Origin: Arbacia lixula
Taxonomy: Eukaryota; Echinodermata; Echinoidea; Arbacioida; Arbaciidae
DNA: 64,000 nt
Reading direction: 5' to 3'
Assembly: GCA_963669155.1 (NCBI GenBank)
Contig: OZ022587.1
Location: 20,200,214-20,264,213, forward strand
Shown here piece by piece: positions 11,880 to 24,903 of this stretch (positions within the stretch are counted from its first letter, which is position 1; the number at the start of each line of letters is the position of its first letter). Under the pieces are notes generated by a model that was given only the letters and a program-made list of their open reading frames with translations, did not search any database and was not told the origin of the DNA. The position numbers were made by a program, and so were the translations under genes.

Positions 11880-13739
11880 TTTTCCATTCATGTAGGCCTT
11901 AGGTCTTCATATCTCGGCACATTGAGACAGCATTGTAAAATGCATTTTATAAATGCTATATATTATTACATTTGTTGAGACAGACTGGTTATAAAACCAA
12001 GTATAGTCAAGATTTATTGAAATATCTCATTGGTTATGGGAAGTTGTGTACATATTTACTGAGCAGAAGATATATTTCCTCTACATGTATATGCAAATGT
12101 TGTTACACCTTGATTACTAGTGTCTTCTATTCATATTGTATATAGGCCATAGAAAAAAATACAGATGTACTCCCATATTTAAAAAATGTGGTGTGAATGT
12201 GACCTTTTTGCAGATTTAAACTATTGGTTACGAGGTATGTAAGTATAATTATATATAAAATCAAAAGGAAGAATTTCCTTTGAGATATAGAAACTTTAAA
12301 GTGATTTTTATTGGAAATGTATCCGCTGATACATTTGAAATTGACGTATTGTTGGGTTGTCTGTTAGTCTAGTCTAGTTACTGCAGACCCACAATTGGAG
12401 TTTGAACATCACAAGCTGAACATTCCCTATAAGCTGTGCGATGAAATAGGATTATGACATGCATTGATGTAGAGTGTGTATCATACAATTATAGAATCTT
12501 TCTACACTGATGAGTCTCATATGTGAAGTTCTCATGGTTCTTGCAAAGATTGATATGATTTGGTAACATCTGCAAAAGGACTACACTACATCATACCTCC
12601 ATTGTACAATACAATGCTTGCATTGTATTGTGTAGAAAAAGTACCCAGTGTTTTCCCTCTTTGAATCATCTGCACCATTAATGTACTTCATGCAAGTTCC
12701 TATTTATACCTGTTGTCATACTGTTTTGTCGATACTGATTGGCACTCAAATCTTAAGATTTTGTATTTAAATGTAAGCTCACCTTGACTTCATATTGTTG
12801 TAATAAACAGTGTTCATTTATTAATTAGCATGACTTTATATGAAGAGTTTAAGCCTCACAGCTTCTCGATTGAGAGTTCAGTATTTATATTACGAATCAT
12901 CTTTGAAAAAAAAGTAGCCTGCACAAATCAATTTCTATATTGTATTCCTGCCATGGGCACACTGACAATTGGCGTATATGTATATTGTGTGTATCTTGCA
13001 ATTGAAAATAATGTCAGAATTGCCCATTCATGATTCTAAACCATTTAACTTCACTGCAGTTTCCCCTAATGGAAAAACTGCTTCTAAATGAAAGTATGAA
13101 AGCGATTTTTAAATGAATTTTCACGTCTGAAATTATGAAATATAGATTTTAAAGGTCTGTTTTATGTGCTATGCAGTGGATCACCAAAAAACTAAATGAA
13201 GTTACATGTAGGAGTTAGATAGTTAAATGAGTTTAGAAAGTTAAATACAAATTAGTCGGAATGTATATTTCTTATCGTAAGTCACATATTCGTCTAATGA
13301 AAAACGTCAACATGGAAATGTTGAAGTGCTCTGAAGTTGAGAACGTGATTTGTAATTATGTGAAATTAGTCAATAGACAGTGCAGAGTATAGTTGAGAAA
13401 CGGGGTCATGCCAACATTTTACTTTCTCTGAGAGCTTAGACATTCCTTCCCCGTCGGTTTTTTCGCTTGCATTAAAATCCATGGATTTTTGTCCCAAACA
13501 TCACGAGATATGTACTTAAAAGTTTTGCTTTTAAGATGTGCATTACAAATGCTAATCACTTTCTAAAATAACACTCTCCTTCACATCTAAATGTATGACT
13601 ATGAAATTAGAAATAATTATGCATGAATAAAATGGTTGTGTGTGGCTTTCACGAAGACAAGGTTTTTGGATTGTGTCTTTTTTTCTTTTAAACGTGTTCG
13701 AGAATTGATTAGAGACAGGCTCTCTAAGAGAGAGAGAGA

Positions 13740-13781
<42 letters not shown>

Positions 13782-14040
13782 AAATGCCACTTACTTTCCC
13801 TTATCAGTCCTACAAGTAACATCTTCTGTGGACCTCTCTTTCGTGTCATATGTCTGCACATTAGTTCAGCCAGACTGAATATAGGGCTCAACCAACTTTC
13901 CGGGCAAATTCTAGTTATGACATTTTGCTTCATAGATACATCTAATGTATGATTATGAATGAGAGACATTGTGGATTAGTAGCATAGTGTTAGATATCAC
14001 CCTTCAAAGTGTGGACGTACAAAGAACAATATTAACATGC
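11880..14040. other. non-coding stretch
   Basis: No gene supported. It contains a small palindrome at about 12600-12634 (ACAATACAATGC / GCATTGTATTGT) and an AATAAA near 12802. Otherwise unremarkable A/T-rich DNA. Confidence 0.5.
13726..13780. repeat. (GA)n/(GATA)n microsatellite
   Basis: AGAGAG runs interrupted by three GATA units. Polymorphic length is likely. Confidence 0.9.
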
Positions 14041-14052
14041 GTCATCCCCAGG

Positions 14053-14255
14053 TCGAAATTCCCATAGAAACCAGTAGAAACTAGTAGAGACCGTCTCCTG
14101 GTTTCTACTGGGTTTTTTTTTTCAGAAACCAGTAGAGTCTACTGGTCTGAAAAGGAACTGTAAAATCAAACCAGTAGAAACCAGTGAGATCTAATGGCTT
14201 GAAAAGAAGTGTGAAAAGTACAGAGTCAAACCAGTAGAAGCCATTAGAGACCATG
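14053..14255. repeat. CCAGTAG minisatellite, left part
   Basis: Degenerate tandem words such as AACCAGTAGAAACCAGT and GAGATCTAATGG, present in both orientations so that parts can pair with each other. The array is cut by the BEL/Pao insertion and resumes at 20666. Confidence 0.7.
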
Positions 14256-14929
14256 TGTAGTGAAAGTTGAATCACAGTTTTAAAACTTTGTTATTGTTGC
14301 TGTTATTTTGGTTTTGAGTAAATAGCGCCCTCTTGTGGCCAGTACTTGCACAAGATATGACTGACATGGCAGCAAGTCATGAACTGTTGTTGGGGACAGA
14401 ATTTGCTTCCATCTATTACATCCTAGGCCCAAGATGAAGCATTTTTTAGCATAAGGAGGCAAAGAGGTTAGTAAAACTATTGATTATTTTATGTTGAAAT
14501 TATATTGTAGGATTAAGTCAAATCTGATAGGTTTATTTGTGAACTTGAATGTACACTTGCTGTATGCATGTATAATGTACACCATGTATAATGTACACAA
14601 TGTATAGTGTACACAGTGTAAATGTACACAAGTAAAAAGGGTGTCAGTGATACATACTGCTTTTCTCTATCTGAGATGTTCAACTCTGTAGTGTCTAAGT
14701 TTGATATATATGTTGAAATGTTGTGTTTAATTTACCTTAATCATGGATTGTGATTGACAAGATGTATTGATGTTGGCTTGATATTTTTGCACATGTACTT
14801 ATTATGTTTTCTTTGTTCATCTCTGTTTATTTCAGTTTTCACGGAATTTCTACACGAATAAAGACCAACCAAACAGCAAATTCCTGTCGAGACTTCTGTC
14901 TTATTTAAAACGCCTCGGCAACAGTCACA
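14256..14929 (+). repeat. 5' LTR of the BEL/Pao fossil
   Basis: 674 bp, TG...CA termini, preceded by the target duplication CCATG. Contains short TGTACAC-type tandem words and an AATAAA near its right end. Confidence 0.85.
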
Positions 14930-14957
14930 GTGAAAACTCTGGCTATCGACATTCGAC

Positions 14958-17900
14958 ATGGCAACAGAAGGAGGCGATCATTCGTCAGAGCAAGGTACCA
15001 GGGCAACTCCTCGTCTACGGCAGCCCACAGAAAAGGGTGTCCAATGGCAGTTGGGCATGAAGGAGAAAGATTGGAGAAAGGCTGTCACAGCTTGGCGAAG
15101 GACATCTGACAAACTGAGACATATCTTGACAGATGATCATGCTGAAATCGATGCAATAAAATCCAAACGAGATGACCTCCAATCTGCCATGGACTTGGCC
15201 ATCACGGCGCAGGCAGCCCTTGCAGATGCGGCACCGACCGACACTGAAAGCGAGGCAAGGCTCGAAGCCATAGAGGAGGAACACTCGCTCCTTATGAAGG
15301 AGACATTCGGAAGGGTGAGATCGCTTCAAGGAAGCATTAAACTCTCAACAGCTGGTTCCTCTTCGAAACACCGATGCCAACAATGGCTTGATCAGCAGCC
15401 ACAGCTCAAGGTCAGTGACGAACAGAACAACTACCTACAAGCTGATAATATGCTGAACGATAGAGACTGTGGTGTTGAGCAAGCGCCGGAGGAAGATCTT
15501 GCATCATCGAGGCAGCGACAAGCCTTTGAACAACGGGTGCCAGCACCACAGCCAAACCAAGATCGGGATAAACTACTCATAGATTGCCTATTGGATCAGC
15601 TCCGCCTCAATAGGCTGCCCTCACCTGAGCCACCGGTGTTCGACGGAGACCCTCTTCGATACCCAGCATGGAAAAGGGCATATGACATGCTAATTGAGAA
15701 GAAGGGGATTCCACCAGAAGACAAGTTCTACTACTTGCTCAAGTATTTGAAGGGGCAGCCATTGAACTTAGTGCAGGGCTACTCACTTCTAAGCGATGAC
15801 CACGCCTACACCCTTGCGAAGCGGCAACTGGACAAGCGTTACGGGAATACGTTTGTTTTGTCTAACGCATTCAGAGACAAACTGGACGCCTGGCCAAAGA
15901 TAGGCTCGAAGGATGCGGAGGGACTTCGTAAATACAGTGATTTCCTCCAACAATGCAATGCCGCATCCAAATTTGTTCACCACCTGAAACATCTGGATGA
16001 TGAAAGAGAGAACAGGCGACTACTGCTGAAATTGCCAGACTGGCTCACCACCAGATGGGGAAGGATAGTCGTTCAATGGTCACGGGATACCGGCGCCTTC
16101 CCTCCGTTCACGGTCTTCGTCGATTTTGTTGTCAGTGAAGCGGAAGTAGCATGCACTTTGATGACGCCATCAAAGGAGAAGAGGCCACCGTCGAATGCAA
16201 GGTCTCTCTCAATCGGCGTGCAGAACGGGGACGGACGAACGAGAGAGACAGTCTGCCAGTTCTGCGAAGCGCAGCACCGCCTGGAAGACTGCTCTTCCTT
16301 TGCGGCACGGTCAATGGAAGAGAAGAGAGACTTCATCCGCAACGGCAACTTGTGCTTTGGATGCCTCAAGCCAGGCCACAGATCCAAGGACTGTCGGAAT
16401 AGGAATACTTGTTCTTCATGCAAGAAAAGGCATCCCACCATTCTTCATGATGATAACTGGAAGGACAAGAGGTCATCAAGAAGGGTTGACACTCAGCGAG
16501 AACTAGAAGAACCACACTTGTCGCATGCGTCAAGAAACAGAGATAAACCCCATGCATCGAAAACCTCAACGATCGTACCAGTATGGCTATCTCACGCATC
16601 GACCCCCAAGGAACGACTGGTATATGCGATGCTGGATACTCAGTCAGATACGACGTTCGTCTTACGCCAGACAAAGGAGGAAATGGGGATCACCGGAACT
16701 GAGGTCAACTTACTTTTGTCAACAATGACAACAGCTGCGGAGAAGGTGGCGAGCGAAAGGATAGAAGGTTTCAGAGTGAGAGCTTTGAACAGTGACAAGG
16801 AAATCGCCCTGCCCACAACATACACTCGTGACATTATGCCAACCAACAGGAGCCACATCCCAACACCTGAAGTCGCGAAGAACTTGCCGCACTTGGAACA
16901 AATAGCTCCGCTTCTGTCACCGATCTTGGACTGCGAGATAGCATTGGTCATAGGATACGACTGTCCAAGCGCCCTCACTCCTCGAGCCGTCATTCCCCCT
17001 CCAGTTCATGGAGGGCCCTTTGCAATGCAGACTGACCTTGGCTGGAGTATCGTAGGCACGACAATGGATGATCGCAAGGATAATGATCCCATCGGTTTGA
17101 GTCATCGAGCAATGGTGAAGGTCCTGCCGGATGAATTACAGATGGACGGTAATCCTGCTGAAGTGGTGTACTCATGCCAAACCAGAGTTAAAGAGGAGAT
17201 AGCACTTCATCAGATCATCAAGCCTTTAGAAGCAGACTTCGCTCCTGAACGGGCACAACGACCTTACTCGCAGAATGATGTGAAGTTTTTTAGTCTGATG
17301 GAGGATCAGTACCGTGTCACAGACGATGGACACTACGAGACACCTCTTCCCTTCAAGGAAGCATCAAAGTGGCTGACCGGCCCCAACTTCCTGTGGAAGG
17401 ATGAAAACGATGCAGATGAGGAAGAAGACAACGATGGCACAATTCCTCTGAACGATCCTGACGTGAAGCAGTCCCATGCTACGACCAAGAATTCAGAGGA
17501 ATTTGACCTTGGGAGACTCAATCGATTCTCTACTTGGCAGCAGGCAAGACGAGCAGTGGCCAACTGTCTTCGTTTCAAGCGCTACCTTCAGTTGCGCTGC
17601 CAGAAAGGGAGAAGTAAGAAAGAAGGTGCCATCGTTCAGCCTATGTCTACTGAGTTATCCGCCCTTGCCGAGAAGGAAATCGTCAGACATATTCAGAGAG
17701 CTGTATTCAAGGATGAGATAGAGATTTTAGGACATATGGAAGGAGTCATGGCCCGCGGGAGAAGGCGTTACCGCAAAACCAAGAGTCGCCTACATCAGTT
17801 GGACCCCTTCGTGGACGCAGAAGGAATCCTCAGAGTTGGAGGAAGACTAACAAGAGCAAAGGGACCATTTGAAGTAAAACATCCCACCATCCTAAACCAG

Positions 17901-18194
17901 CTGCAATCGAGACAGAAATGGACTCGCACCCAGCGCGATATGAAAGCTGGTGATGTAGTGATCATCAAGGACGATCAAGCTCCCAGGAACACATGGCCTC
18001 TGGGAAGAGTCGTGGAAGCGTACAAATCAGAAGACAATCGCGTTCGCAAAGTCAAAGTAGCAGTGGGTGATCGAAATCTAACTGCGTCAGGAAAGCGTAT
18101 GGCGTCTTTGAGTTATTTGGATCGCCCCATCCACAAATTAGTCTTATTACTTCCCACGGAAGATCAAGGAGAATTCCCGGCCAAGGAGCCATGA
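14958..18194 (+). pseudogene. gag-pol type coding region of the BEL/Pao fossil
   Basis: The conceptual product is about 1,078 residues. In order it shows a charged coiled N-terminal gag region, a conserved gag segment around residues 215-400, three zinc-knuckle-like motifs (CQFCEAQHRLEDC, CFGCLKPGHRSKDC, CSSCKKRHPTILH), a retropepsin-type region with DTQSDTTF, and a C-terminal segment resembling the Pao pol C-terminus (RVGGRLTRA, then a basic DUF5641-like tail). It is part of a broken fossil copy and is not a host gene. Confidence 0.75.
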
Positions 18195-19991
18195 ACCATG
18201 AACGATTACAAACTTTCAAAGTCAGGTCTGAACTATAGATAGAACATTTGACTGGACTGAGCCCAAGAATAATTTTTTTGTGCGCTTCATACATTGCAGG
18301 GTCTAAATATGAAGAATAATTTTCTTGTGTGCTTCATACATTGTAAGGTCTGAACACAAAGAATACTTTTCGTGTGCGCTTCATATATTGCAAGGTCTGA
18401 ATATGAAGAATACTTTTCGTGTGCGCTTCATATATTGCAGGGTCTGAATATGAAGAATACTTTTTGTGCGCCTGAATGTACAATTCTGAATGCAAAGACT
18501 AACTTGATTGTGTGCGGCTTACAAATTGGGCCGAATGGGCCCTGTATGTTAAGACTATCATTCGATCATAAAATTCAGGTATTTCAGAGTCTGAACTTTA
18601 AGACTTCATGTATGTTTCCCTTTGTATGAAAGTCTCAGACAAGACTAATTATTTGAAGGAATTGAGAATACACATGTTTGGTATTTACTTTGGTAATTGC
18701 TGAAGAAATGTAATTGTAGAAATATCATTTAAAGGAAATTATCATCTCTAACCACTGAAAGATAATACAGTAACGATATATATTTGCATTGTACGGTATT
18801 AAAATTAAGTACAATGCATGTTATTTGAATGTGAGAGTAATTCTAGAAATGATGCAAAAAAGCTCAACTGAAATTGATTTTTGAATTGATTTACCTCATG
18901 TGTTAGAGTCATGTGTGAATTGAAGAAAAGCAGTTTGTTATTCCTTTGAAAGCGGAGTAATTTTATTTCTACCAGAGACTTCTCCATTTAAAAATTGTCA
19001 TATACTCAATCAGTGAGAATGTACCTTGCAGTACAGTGTATTATTGGAAACGTAAAGAATAGTCAACAAACGTTTGTTGAATTATACTTTTCTTAAACCT
19101 TTGGGGTCTGAAACGCAGACTACGTGGAAGATTTTTATGTGCCATGGCCTACTTATGGTTACATTTCACATACCACAGATTATCTATCAAGTATTAGAGA
19201 ATCTCTTTGTTTACATGTGAAGTAATCGATAAGAAGCATACTTCATGTAAACATAATTATGCATGAAAGGAAACTAAGACATGCAATGTTCCTGTACATG
19301 TAGTGCTTGATTGTGCTTGTTTTTATATCAAATGGTGGATGATACTCAGTTTCGTCCTGATGTATGGTGTAGGAATTAGGCAATAAGGGAGAGTACGCAT
19401 GTACATGTATGTATAGCATCGGTACCATGTTTCTGATCTCCATTGTAAGGTGTAATGGTGGTTGCACGAAGTAAACAAAAGAGGAAGTACAGTATGAAGT
19501 ATTATATTGCAATACAGCATTTGCTAGCTGTGCAGGTATTATGGTGCTCTCCTCAGAGCCCGAAGCCAATTAAGTTTTCAGTCTTGTGACACTAAGCTTT
19601 GAACAGGTATTCTGTTCACCAAATGTATATACATGTACGAGTGATCATGTACTAAACTAGGTTTCAGTATTATTCTTTTTGCTGATTGGCAAGGATGGTC
19701 GTGAATTTTCAAGTAGAAAGGATAATCGGTAGAAAGAGTAATTGAGCCATTTTTCTGCAAAGTCACTCAGGCTAAAGTATTGAAAGTTGTGTGTTGAATT
19801 TCCATTGATCAAATCTAGGTGTGTTCAGGTTAATATGCTTGTATTCTGTTGTATTCCATGGAATACGACTTCATACTTTGGATAAGATGTGGTTGCATTT
19901 AGGTGTCTGATACGTTTTTAAATGGGGTTCCATTACTTGTATTCAACGCGTTAATTGGGTAAATTAGCATATTGCTAATTTAAAGGAGCCA

Positions 19992-20665
19992 TGTAGTGAA
20001 AGTTGAATCACAGTTTTAAAACTTTGTTATTGTTGCTGTTATTTTGGTTTTGAGTAAATAGCGCCCTCTTGTGGCCAGTACTTGCACAAGATATGACTGA
20101 CATGGCAGCAAGTCATGAACTGTTGTTGGGGACAGAATTTGCTTCCATCTATTACATCCTAGGCCCAAGATGAAGCATTTTTTAGCATAAGGAGGCAAAG
20201 AGGTTAGTAAAACTATTGATTATTTTATGTTGAAATTATATTGTAGGATTAAGTCAAATCTGATAGGTTTATTTGTGAACTTGAATGTACACTTGCTGTA
20301 TGCATGTATAATGTACACCATGTATAATGTACACAATGTATAGTGTACACAGTGTAAATGTACACAAGTAAAAAGGGTGTCAGTGATACATACTGCTTTT
20401 CTCTATCTGAGATGTTCAACTCTGTAGTGTCTAAGTTTGATATATATGTTGAAATGTTGTGTTTAATTTACCTTAATCATGGATTGTGATTGACAAGATG
20501 TATTGATGTTGGCTTGATATTTTTGCACATGTACTTATTATGTTTTCTTTGTTCATCTCTGTTTATTTCAGTTTTCACGGAATTTCTACACGAATAAAGA
20601 CCAACCAAACAGCAAATTCCTGTCGAGACTTCTGTCTTATTTAAAACGCCTCGGCAACAGTCACA
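19992..20665 (+). repeat. 3' LTR of the BEL/Pao fossil
   Basis: Same 674 bp as the left LTR, followed by CCATG at 20666-20670. Reading both side by side I found no difference, which indicates a recent insertion. Confidence 0.85.
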
Positions 20666-21180
20666 CCATGGATTCTACTGGTATTGGAGACCAGTAGAAA
20701 GCAATAGAAACCAATGAGATCTAATGGTTTGAAAAGGAGTGTGAAAAATACAAAGTCAAACTAGTAGAAACCATTAAAGACCATGAATTCTACTGGTATT
20801 GGAGACCAGTAGAGACCATTATAAACCAGTGGATTTTACTGAATTTGAAGACAAGTAGAAGCCGTTGGAAACCAGTGGATTCTTCTGGTATTGATGACCA
20901 ATAGAAACCCATAGAGACCAGTGGATTCCACTGGTATTGAAGACCAGTAGAAACCAATAGAAACCAGTGAGATTTAATGGTTTGAAAAGGAGTGTCAAGT
21001 CTAATTTCAAAATGATTTTCTTTTGGCATACTGGATCCTATACTGATTTTCTGCTGGCTCCAGTGGGGACTCTCATAACTGATTTGTAATGGTTCCAGTA
21101 AGGATTTTTACTGGTCTTCAAATGGATCCAGTAGAGATTCCTACTGGTTTCTGCTGGTCTTCTAATCGATCCAGTAAGGA
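20666..21180. repeat. CCAGTAG minisatellite, middle part
   Basis: Continues the array seen at 14053-14255. Words such as GGTATTGGAGACCAGTAGA and ATTCTACTGG recur with a loose period. Distal units change to GGATCCAGTAAGGATT-type words. Confidence 0.7.
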
Positions 21181-21188
21181 TTTAAAGT

Positions 21189-21197
21189 ATGATAATG

Positions 21198-21245
<48 letters not shown>

Positions 21246-21266
21246 GTAATAATAATAATAATAATA

Positions 21267-21299
<33 letters not shown>

Positions 21300-21357
21300 A
21301 TAATAACAATAATAATAATAATAATAATACAGTGTAATAATAATAATAATAATAGTA
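21189..21357. repeat. (AAT)n microsatellite
   Basis: About 165 bases of AAT units with occasional AGT and AAC variants; probably the expanded tail of the LINE fragment. It creates false poly-Asn, poly-Ile and poly-Leu frames. Confidence 0.9.
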
Positions 21358-21570
21358 ACATTTTTATATAGCGCATATCATATATACATAAGAAAGTCTC
21401 TATGCGCTTTAAGGAGCAAAGAAAAGATAAATTAGGTTACTAAGTTAATTAAATCATTTTGACATTTGGAATAAGTGTGTTTTAAGGGCAGACTTAAACT
21501 TAGCTATGGTGTTTTATGACGTAATATTCTTCAAAAGCCAAATAATCCTTATCCAAATAATCTAAATAAC
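21189..21570 (-). mobile_element. 3' end of a LINE with a long ATT-repeat tail
   Basis: On the - strand the segment reads TIAKFKSALKTHLFQMSK then stop (stop at 21454-21456), a C-terminus typical of CR1/L2-type LINE reverse transcriptase proteins. A short 3' UTR containing the common GCGCTATATAAA word and then about 165 bases of (ATT)n follow. Only the 3' end is present, as expected for 5'-truncated retroposition. It sits inside the CCAGTAG array, which resumes at 21571. Confidence 0.6.
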
Positions 21571-21783
21571 CAATAACCAATAGAAACCAGTGGATTCTTC
21601 TGGTATTGAAGACCAAAAGAAACCAATAGAAACCAGGGGATTCCACTGGTATTGAAGACCAGTAGAAACCAAAAGAGACCAGTGAGATATAATGGATTAA
21701 AAAGGAGTGTTAAGTCCAATACCAAAATGATTTCCTTTTGGCATACTGGATCCTATACTGATTTTCTGCTGGCTCCACAAGTC
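21571..21783. repeat. CCAGTAG minisatellite, right part
   Basis: Resumes the array after the LINE tail. It includes a second copy of the TTTTGGCATACTGGATCC-type segment also found at about 21020-21060, showing that the array once carried longer repeated blocks. Confidence 0.65.
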
Positions 21784-21920
21784 ACACACTTTTTTCCCAT
21801 TCTCTTTCAATCCTTTTCTATTTTTTTCACCTCCCTCCCTCCTCTACTTTCTCTCTAGCTGAAATGCCCTCTTATAATACCCGCTGCCAGAATGTCGGCG
21901 ATTACGCTTGATATCACACC

Positions 21921-22145
21921 ATGATGGCGTCCCAAGAAAATGCTCCTTTCTACTCCTTGGACGATGACGAATTTTTAGATGCCGCCACCACTAATCAAAA
22001 CCTCAATGTGTCTGATTCTTTATACACTTCTATTGATGAATCGGTTGCACAGGCAATGAATTCACGATATGCTAATTATGATCATGACTTTGATCCAAAT
22101 GATGATACTAGAAACATAGCTTCCAGAGACAAAACAGTGAATTAA
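21921..22145 (+). CDS. short acidic open frame, unrecognised
   Basis: 74 codons starting MMASQENAPFYSLDDDEFLD and ending RNIASRDKTVN. It is acidic and rich in Asp, Asn and Ser, with no motif I know. It follows a pyrimidine-rich tract ending CTCTCTAG (21858), which could be an acceptor. Directly after it starts a repeat shared with 48952, so it may be the first part of an old retroelement frame and not a host gene. Confidence 0.3.
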   Translation: MMASQENAPFYSLDDDEFLDAATTNQNLNVSDSLYTSIDESVAQAMNSRYANYDHDFDPNDDTRNIASRDKTVN

Positions 22146-22335
22146 AGATATTGCTTTCCAAGTTGACAGCAGCTAAATGTCGGTGCCGCGCATGGGACAT
22201 CAAAGCATTGTGGTGATTGTGGAATGCTTTTGACATTCATTAGCACGCTTTAGTATCCATACAGATGGTTTGAATATATTATGCTCGAGTTGTCCCTCCT
22301 TCCTAACCCATCCCTGATCCAATAACGTACTAATT
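22139..22335 (+). repeat. dispersed repeat with coding-like stretch, copy 1
   Basis: Homologous in the same orientation to 48952-49150. Both contain AAGTTGACA-CAGCTAAATGTCGG and an AATGCTTTTGACATTCAT word. Here one frame reads KLTAAKCRCRAWDIKALW before a stop. Confidence 0.55.
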
Positions 22336-24899
22336 GATACCACGTACCCCCGCGCGTGCCATGGTCACCGTGGCAGAATTAGCTCGCACACCTGTACGAG
22401 CTGCCTATGCAAATTACATTCCATCGGGGCAACGTACAAGGTCATATCAAGTAGATAATTTTACAAAACACACAATGAAGCACATAGTAAACCAACCAAA
22501 AAAAAAAATGAAAGAAAATCGTGTGGCATGATATGCTAACACAGCACCGTTAATCATGAATCTGGAAATGTTAATTCATGAGTGACGGAAGTTGGTGCAA
22601 TGCAAGATGTGGATTGCAGCTTGGCATATCTCTTTGCCAATTTACAGCGTTCTTAGGAGGGTTGGGGGACATGAGAACATGTTCATGTTCGACCAATCAG
22701 AAATGTGAGTTCGGCAGTCGATATGCAACGTTGGTTTATTTCGGCAAAATGCTATTACCACACGCTAGTACCAGGATAGTGAGACGACAACGTAGCACAC
22801 CGTTCCACGGCTTAAGACGGGTCAAACAACATTTTAACGTTGTCGTTTATGTAAGGATGGCCAGTGCGGATTCCTGTTGACATCCTGTGCGTTTAATTCA
22901 ATCATGGATTCGCGTGAATTCGTTTCAGGCGGTCGACTCATGGTAAATCTTTGTTAGAACAATTAATTAAACCTTTTAGTGTTTTTATAAGGTACTCGCC
23001 CAGTATGAACTAAGTAGATCACGTTTCATAGGAGATTGGATTTTGTATTTCTTTTCCCTGAAAAAAATACACAGAATCCTTTTCTATCAATCTTTTCCAT
23101 CAATTTGAACTCTCGATCTTCCTTTGAAACTATTCGCTTAATGCATCCTAACGGTACTTTTTATCTTTATTTTTTTTATTTTTTTTTTTTCAAATTTCCG
23201 TTATATTTTCGTTTTCATCGTCTTATGTGTCCTTTATGTAATTGAAGGCGGGATGTATTGGTTACCTGATGGTATTGTGTTAATTGTAAATATGGCTGTG
23301 TGTCTCTTTAAAAGAAGCGATTATGTAGGTCACCTCTCGGTTCATTTACCTTCCCACTAATTGCATTGTAAAAGAACTTGCATTGCATATATCATTGCAC
23401 GTTTTCCCACTTTATAGAGAGAAACATCTACCATTCGTAGTCAGTGACACGTTGCGATCAGTAGGTGTTTCACAATGAAGAATGAATACACAATGAAGAA
23501 GCCTCAAGGAAGAAACTACACACTTCTCAAGCTTAACAATTTGTGTGCCAGATAAACATTTGTTCTATGGGAATGGTGCGTATTACTTTTGTAAATCCCG
23601 TGTGGCACAAAAAGAGCTCACAAATATCAATAAAACTAACAAGTTGTAACAAATTACATTTGTTACGTTTTCAGATACAAATAAAAGCGTATAATCCTGA
23701 AAGTAATGGAATATCAATTGCAGAATAATGTTGACAAAAAGGAAATGTATATTACATGTCATTAGCTTTATTTTGTGCTACATGAAATAATGACATACTA
23801 GAATTAAATATAATTACACGCATAATGGAGGGGACAACAATTATGTAGGTATTGATAATATGACCTCAAAAATCATCCCCATCCCTAGACCGAAAAATCA
23901 GTCTCTGCAGGACGTTGGATCCGCTGAGATTGCATCTGGCTCCTCTGAACGCCCTACCTAGAGACTGAACATTACACCTGTACACTGTATGGCGATCGCC
24001 ATTTTGAATATGAAAACGCTAATGTTAATGCATATATGAATTAGTAATTTCACGCATGCGCACATTTTTTCCCCGCTCGTATACCGTGTGCTATTTTTTT
24101 TCGTCGAACCGATTGACGATTTAAATATTCATAGCCAACAGCCTGTCAAGTAATCTGATTGGTCAAATTTATGTCAGACTCGAGCAGATTAAAAATGTCT
24201 GCGATAAACGTGTGATCGGCGGAAAGAAAGTCTTTAATTTTCACCTTTCTATATATTTCGATTGAATTTTAGCCAGTCCTAGAATTTATAAATATAAAAT
24301 ATAGATCTAATTCTGATTTGAAGTAGATTTGTTGCATCATAGCTTGAAAGATGTTAGATTTTTACACGAAGTAGCTATGATAGTTGCAAAATCCGCTTTC
24401 CCATAGACTTTCTACTAATCGGGTAACTTTCTACTCAACACGCATTGAACTGTACGTTGTAGAAAAATTGCCACTGCGCGTGTGGTGTGGATATACCGTC
24501 TTTATTCGGGAGGTATGTCCAAAGATGTAATTTCGATTAAAGAATGCCCCGAATTGAGACGGTTAATTATGTCTACCGCATCCCCACCCCTATCTGCCCT
24601 GACGCAAGCTAGACCTACTCAAGAGAGGTGCCGTTGATCCATAGGAAGTGACCCTTCTCTTCCTGGTCCGTGAGCCCGATCCAAAAACAACGTGTCTCGA
24701 GCACCTATCTTCACTGGTGCAAACGAACAATTTTCTTTTCTATTATGTACCTTGTTCAGTTCGGTGAAATTCTACGAACCCCCAGCGAAGCTTCAATATA
24801 AACATTCATAACTGTCCTCGAACACGGACCAATAAGCGACGAGACTTGAACGTGATGTATTTGAGCTCACTTCGCTCAAAATGTCGTCCGCGAGAGATC
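22336..24899. other. non-coding stretch, several CpG-rich segments
   Basis: No gene supported. Moderately GC-rich segments at about 22570-22880 and 24540-24720 have open but motif-free frames. A CCAAT word at 22692 and another at 24830 could be promoter debris. AT-rich elsewhere. Confidence 0.45.
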
Positions 24900-24903
24900 T
24901 TAA

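Larger units (their letters stand above)
14256..20665 (+). mobile_element. BEL/Pao LTR retrotransposon fossil
   Basis: A provirus-like copy with two 674-bp LTRs (14256-14929 and 19992-20665) that start TGTAGTG and end CAGTCACA, flanked by a 5-bp target duplication CCATG (14251-14255, 20666-20670), the usual size for BEL/Pao. The parts seen are a gag/protease/pol-type coding region (14958-18194) and a 1.8-kb 3' region with four 47-bp tandem units (about 18244-18475). The two LTRs read the same over their whole length, so the insertion looks young. The copy looks broken, with about one large break. Confidence 0.85.

Noticed and set aside
15015-17721. Many frames on both strands within the BEL/Pao fossil
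   Set aside because: Shadows of the element's coding region in other frames.
21089-21376. Poly-Asn, poly-Ile and poly-Leu open frames
   Set aside because: All are translations of the (AAT)n tract.
22578-22880. 100-codon frame
   Set aside because: No domain, no codon-like pattern and no splice sites that connect it to other exons.
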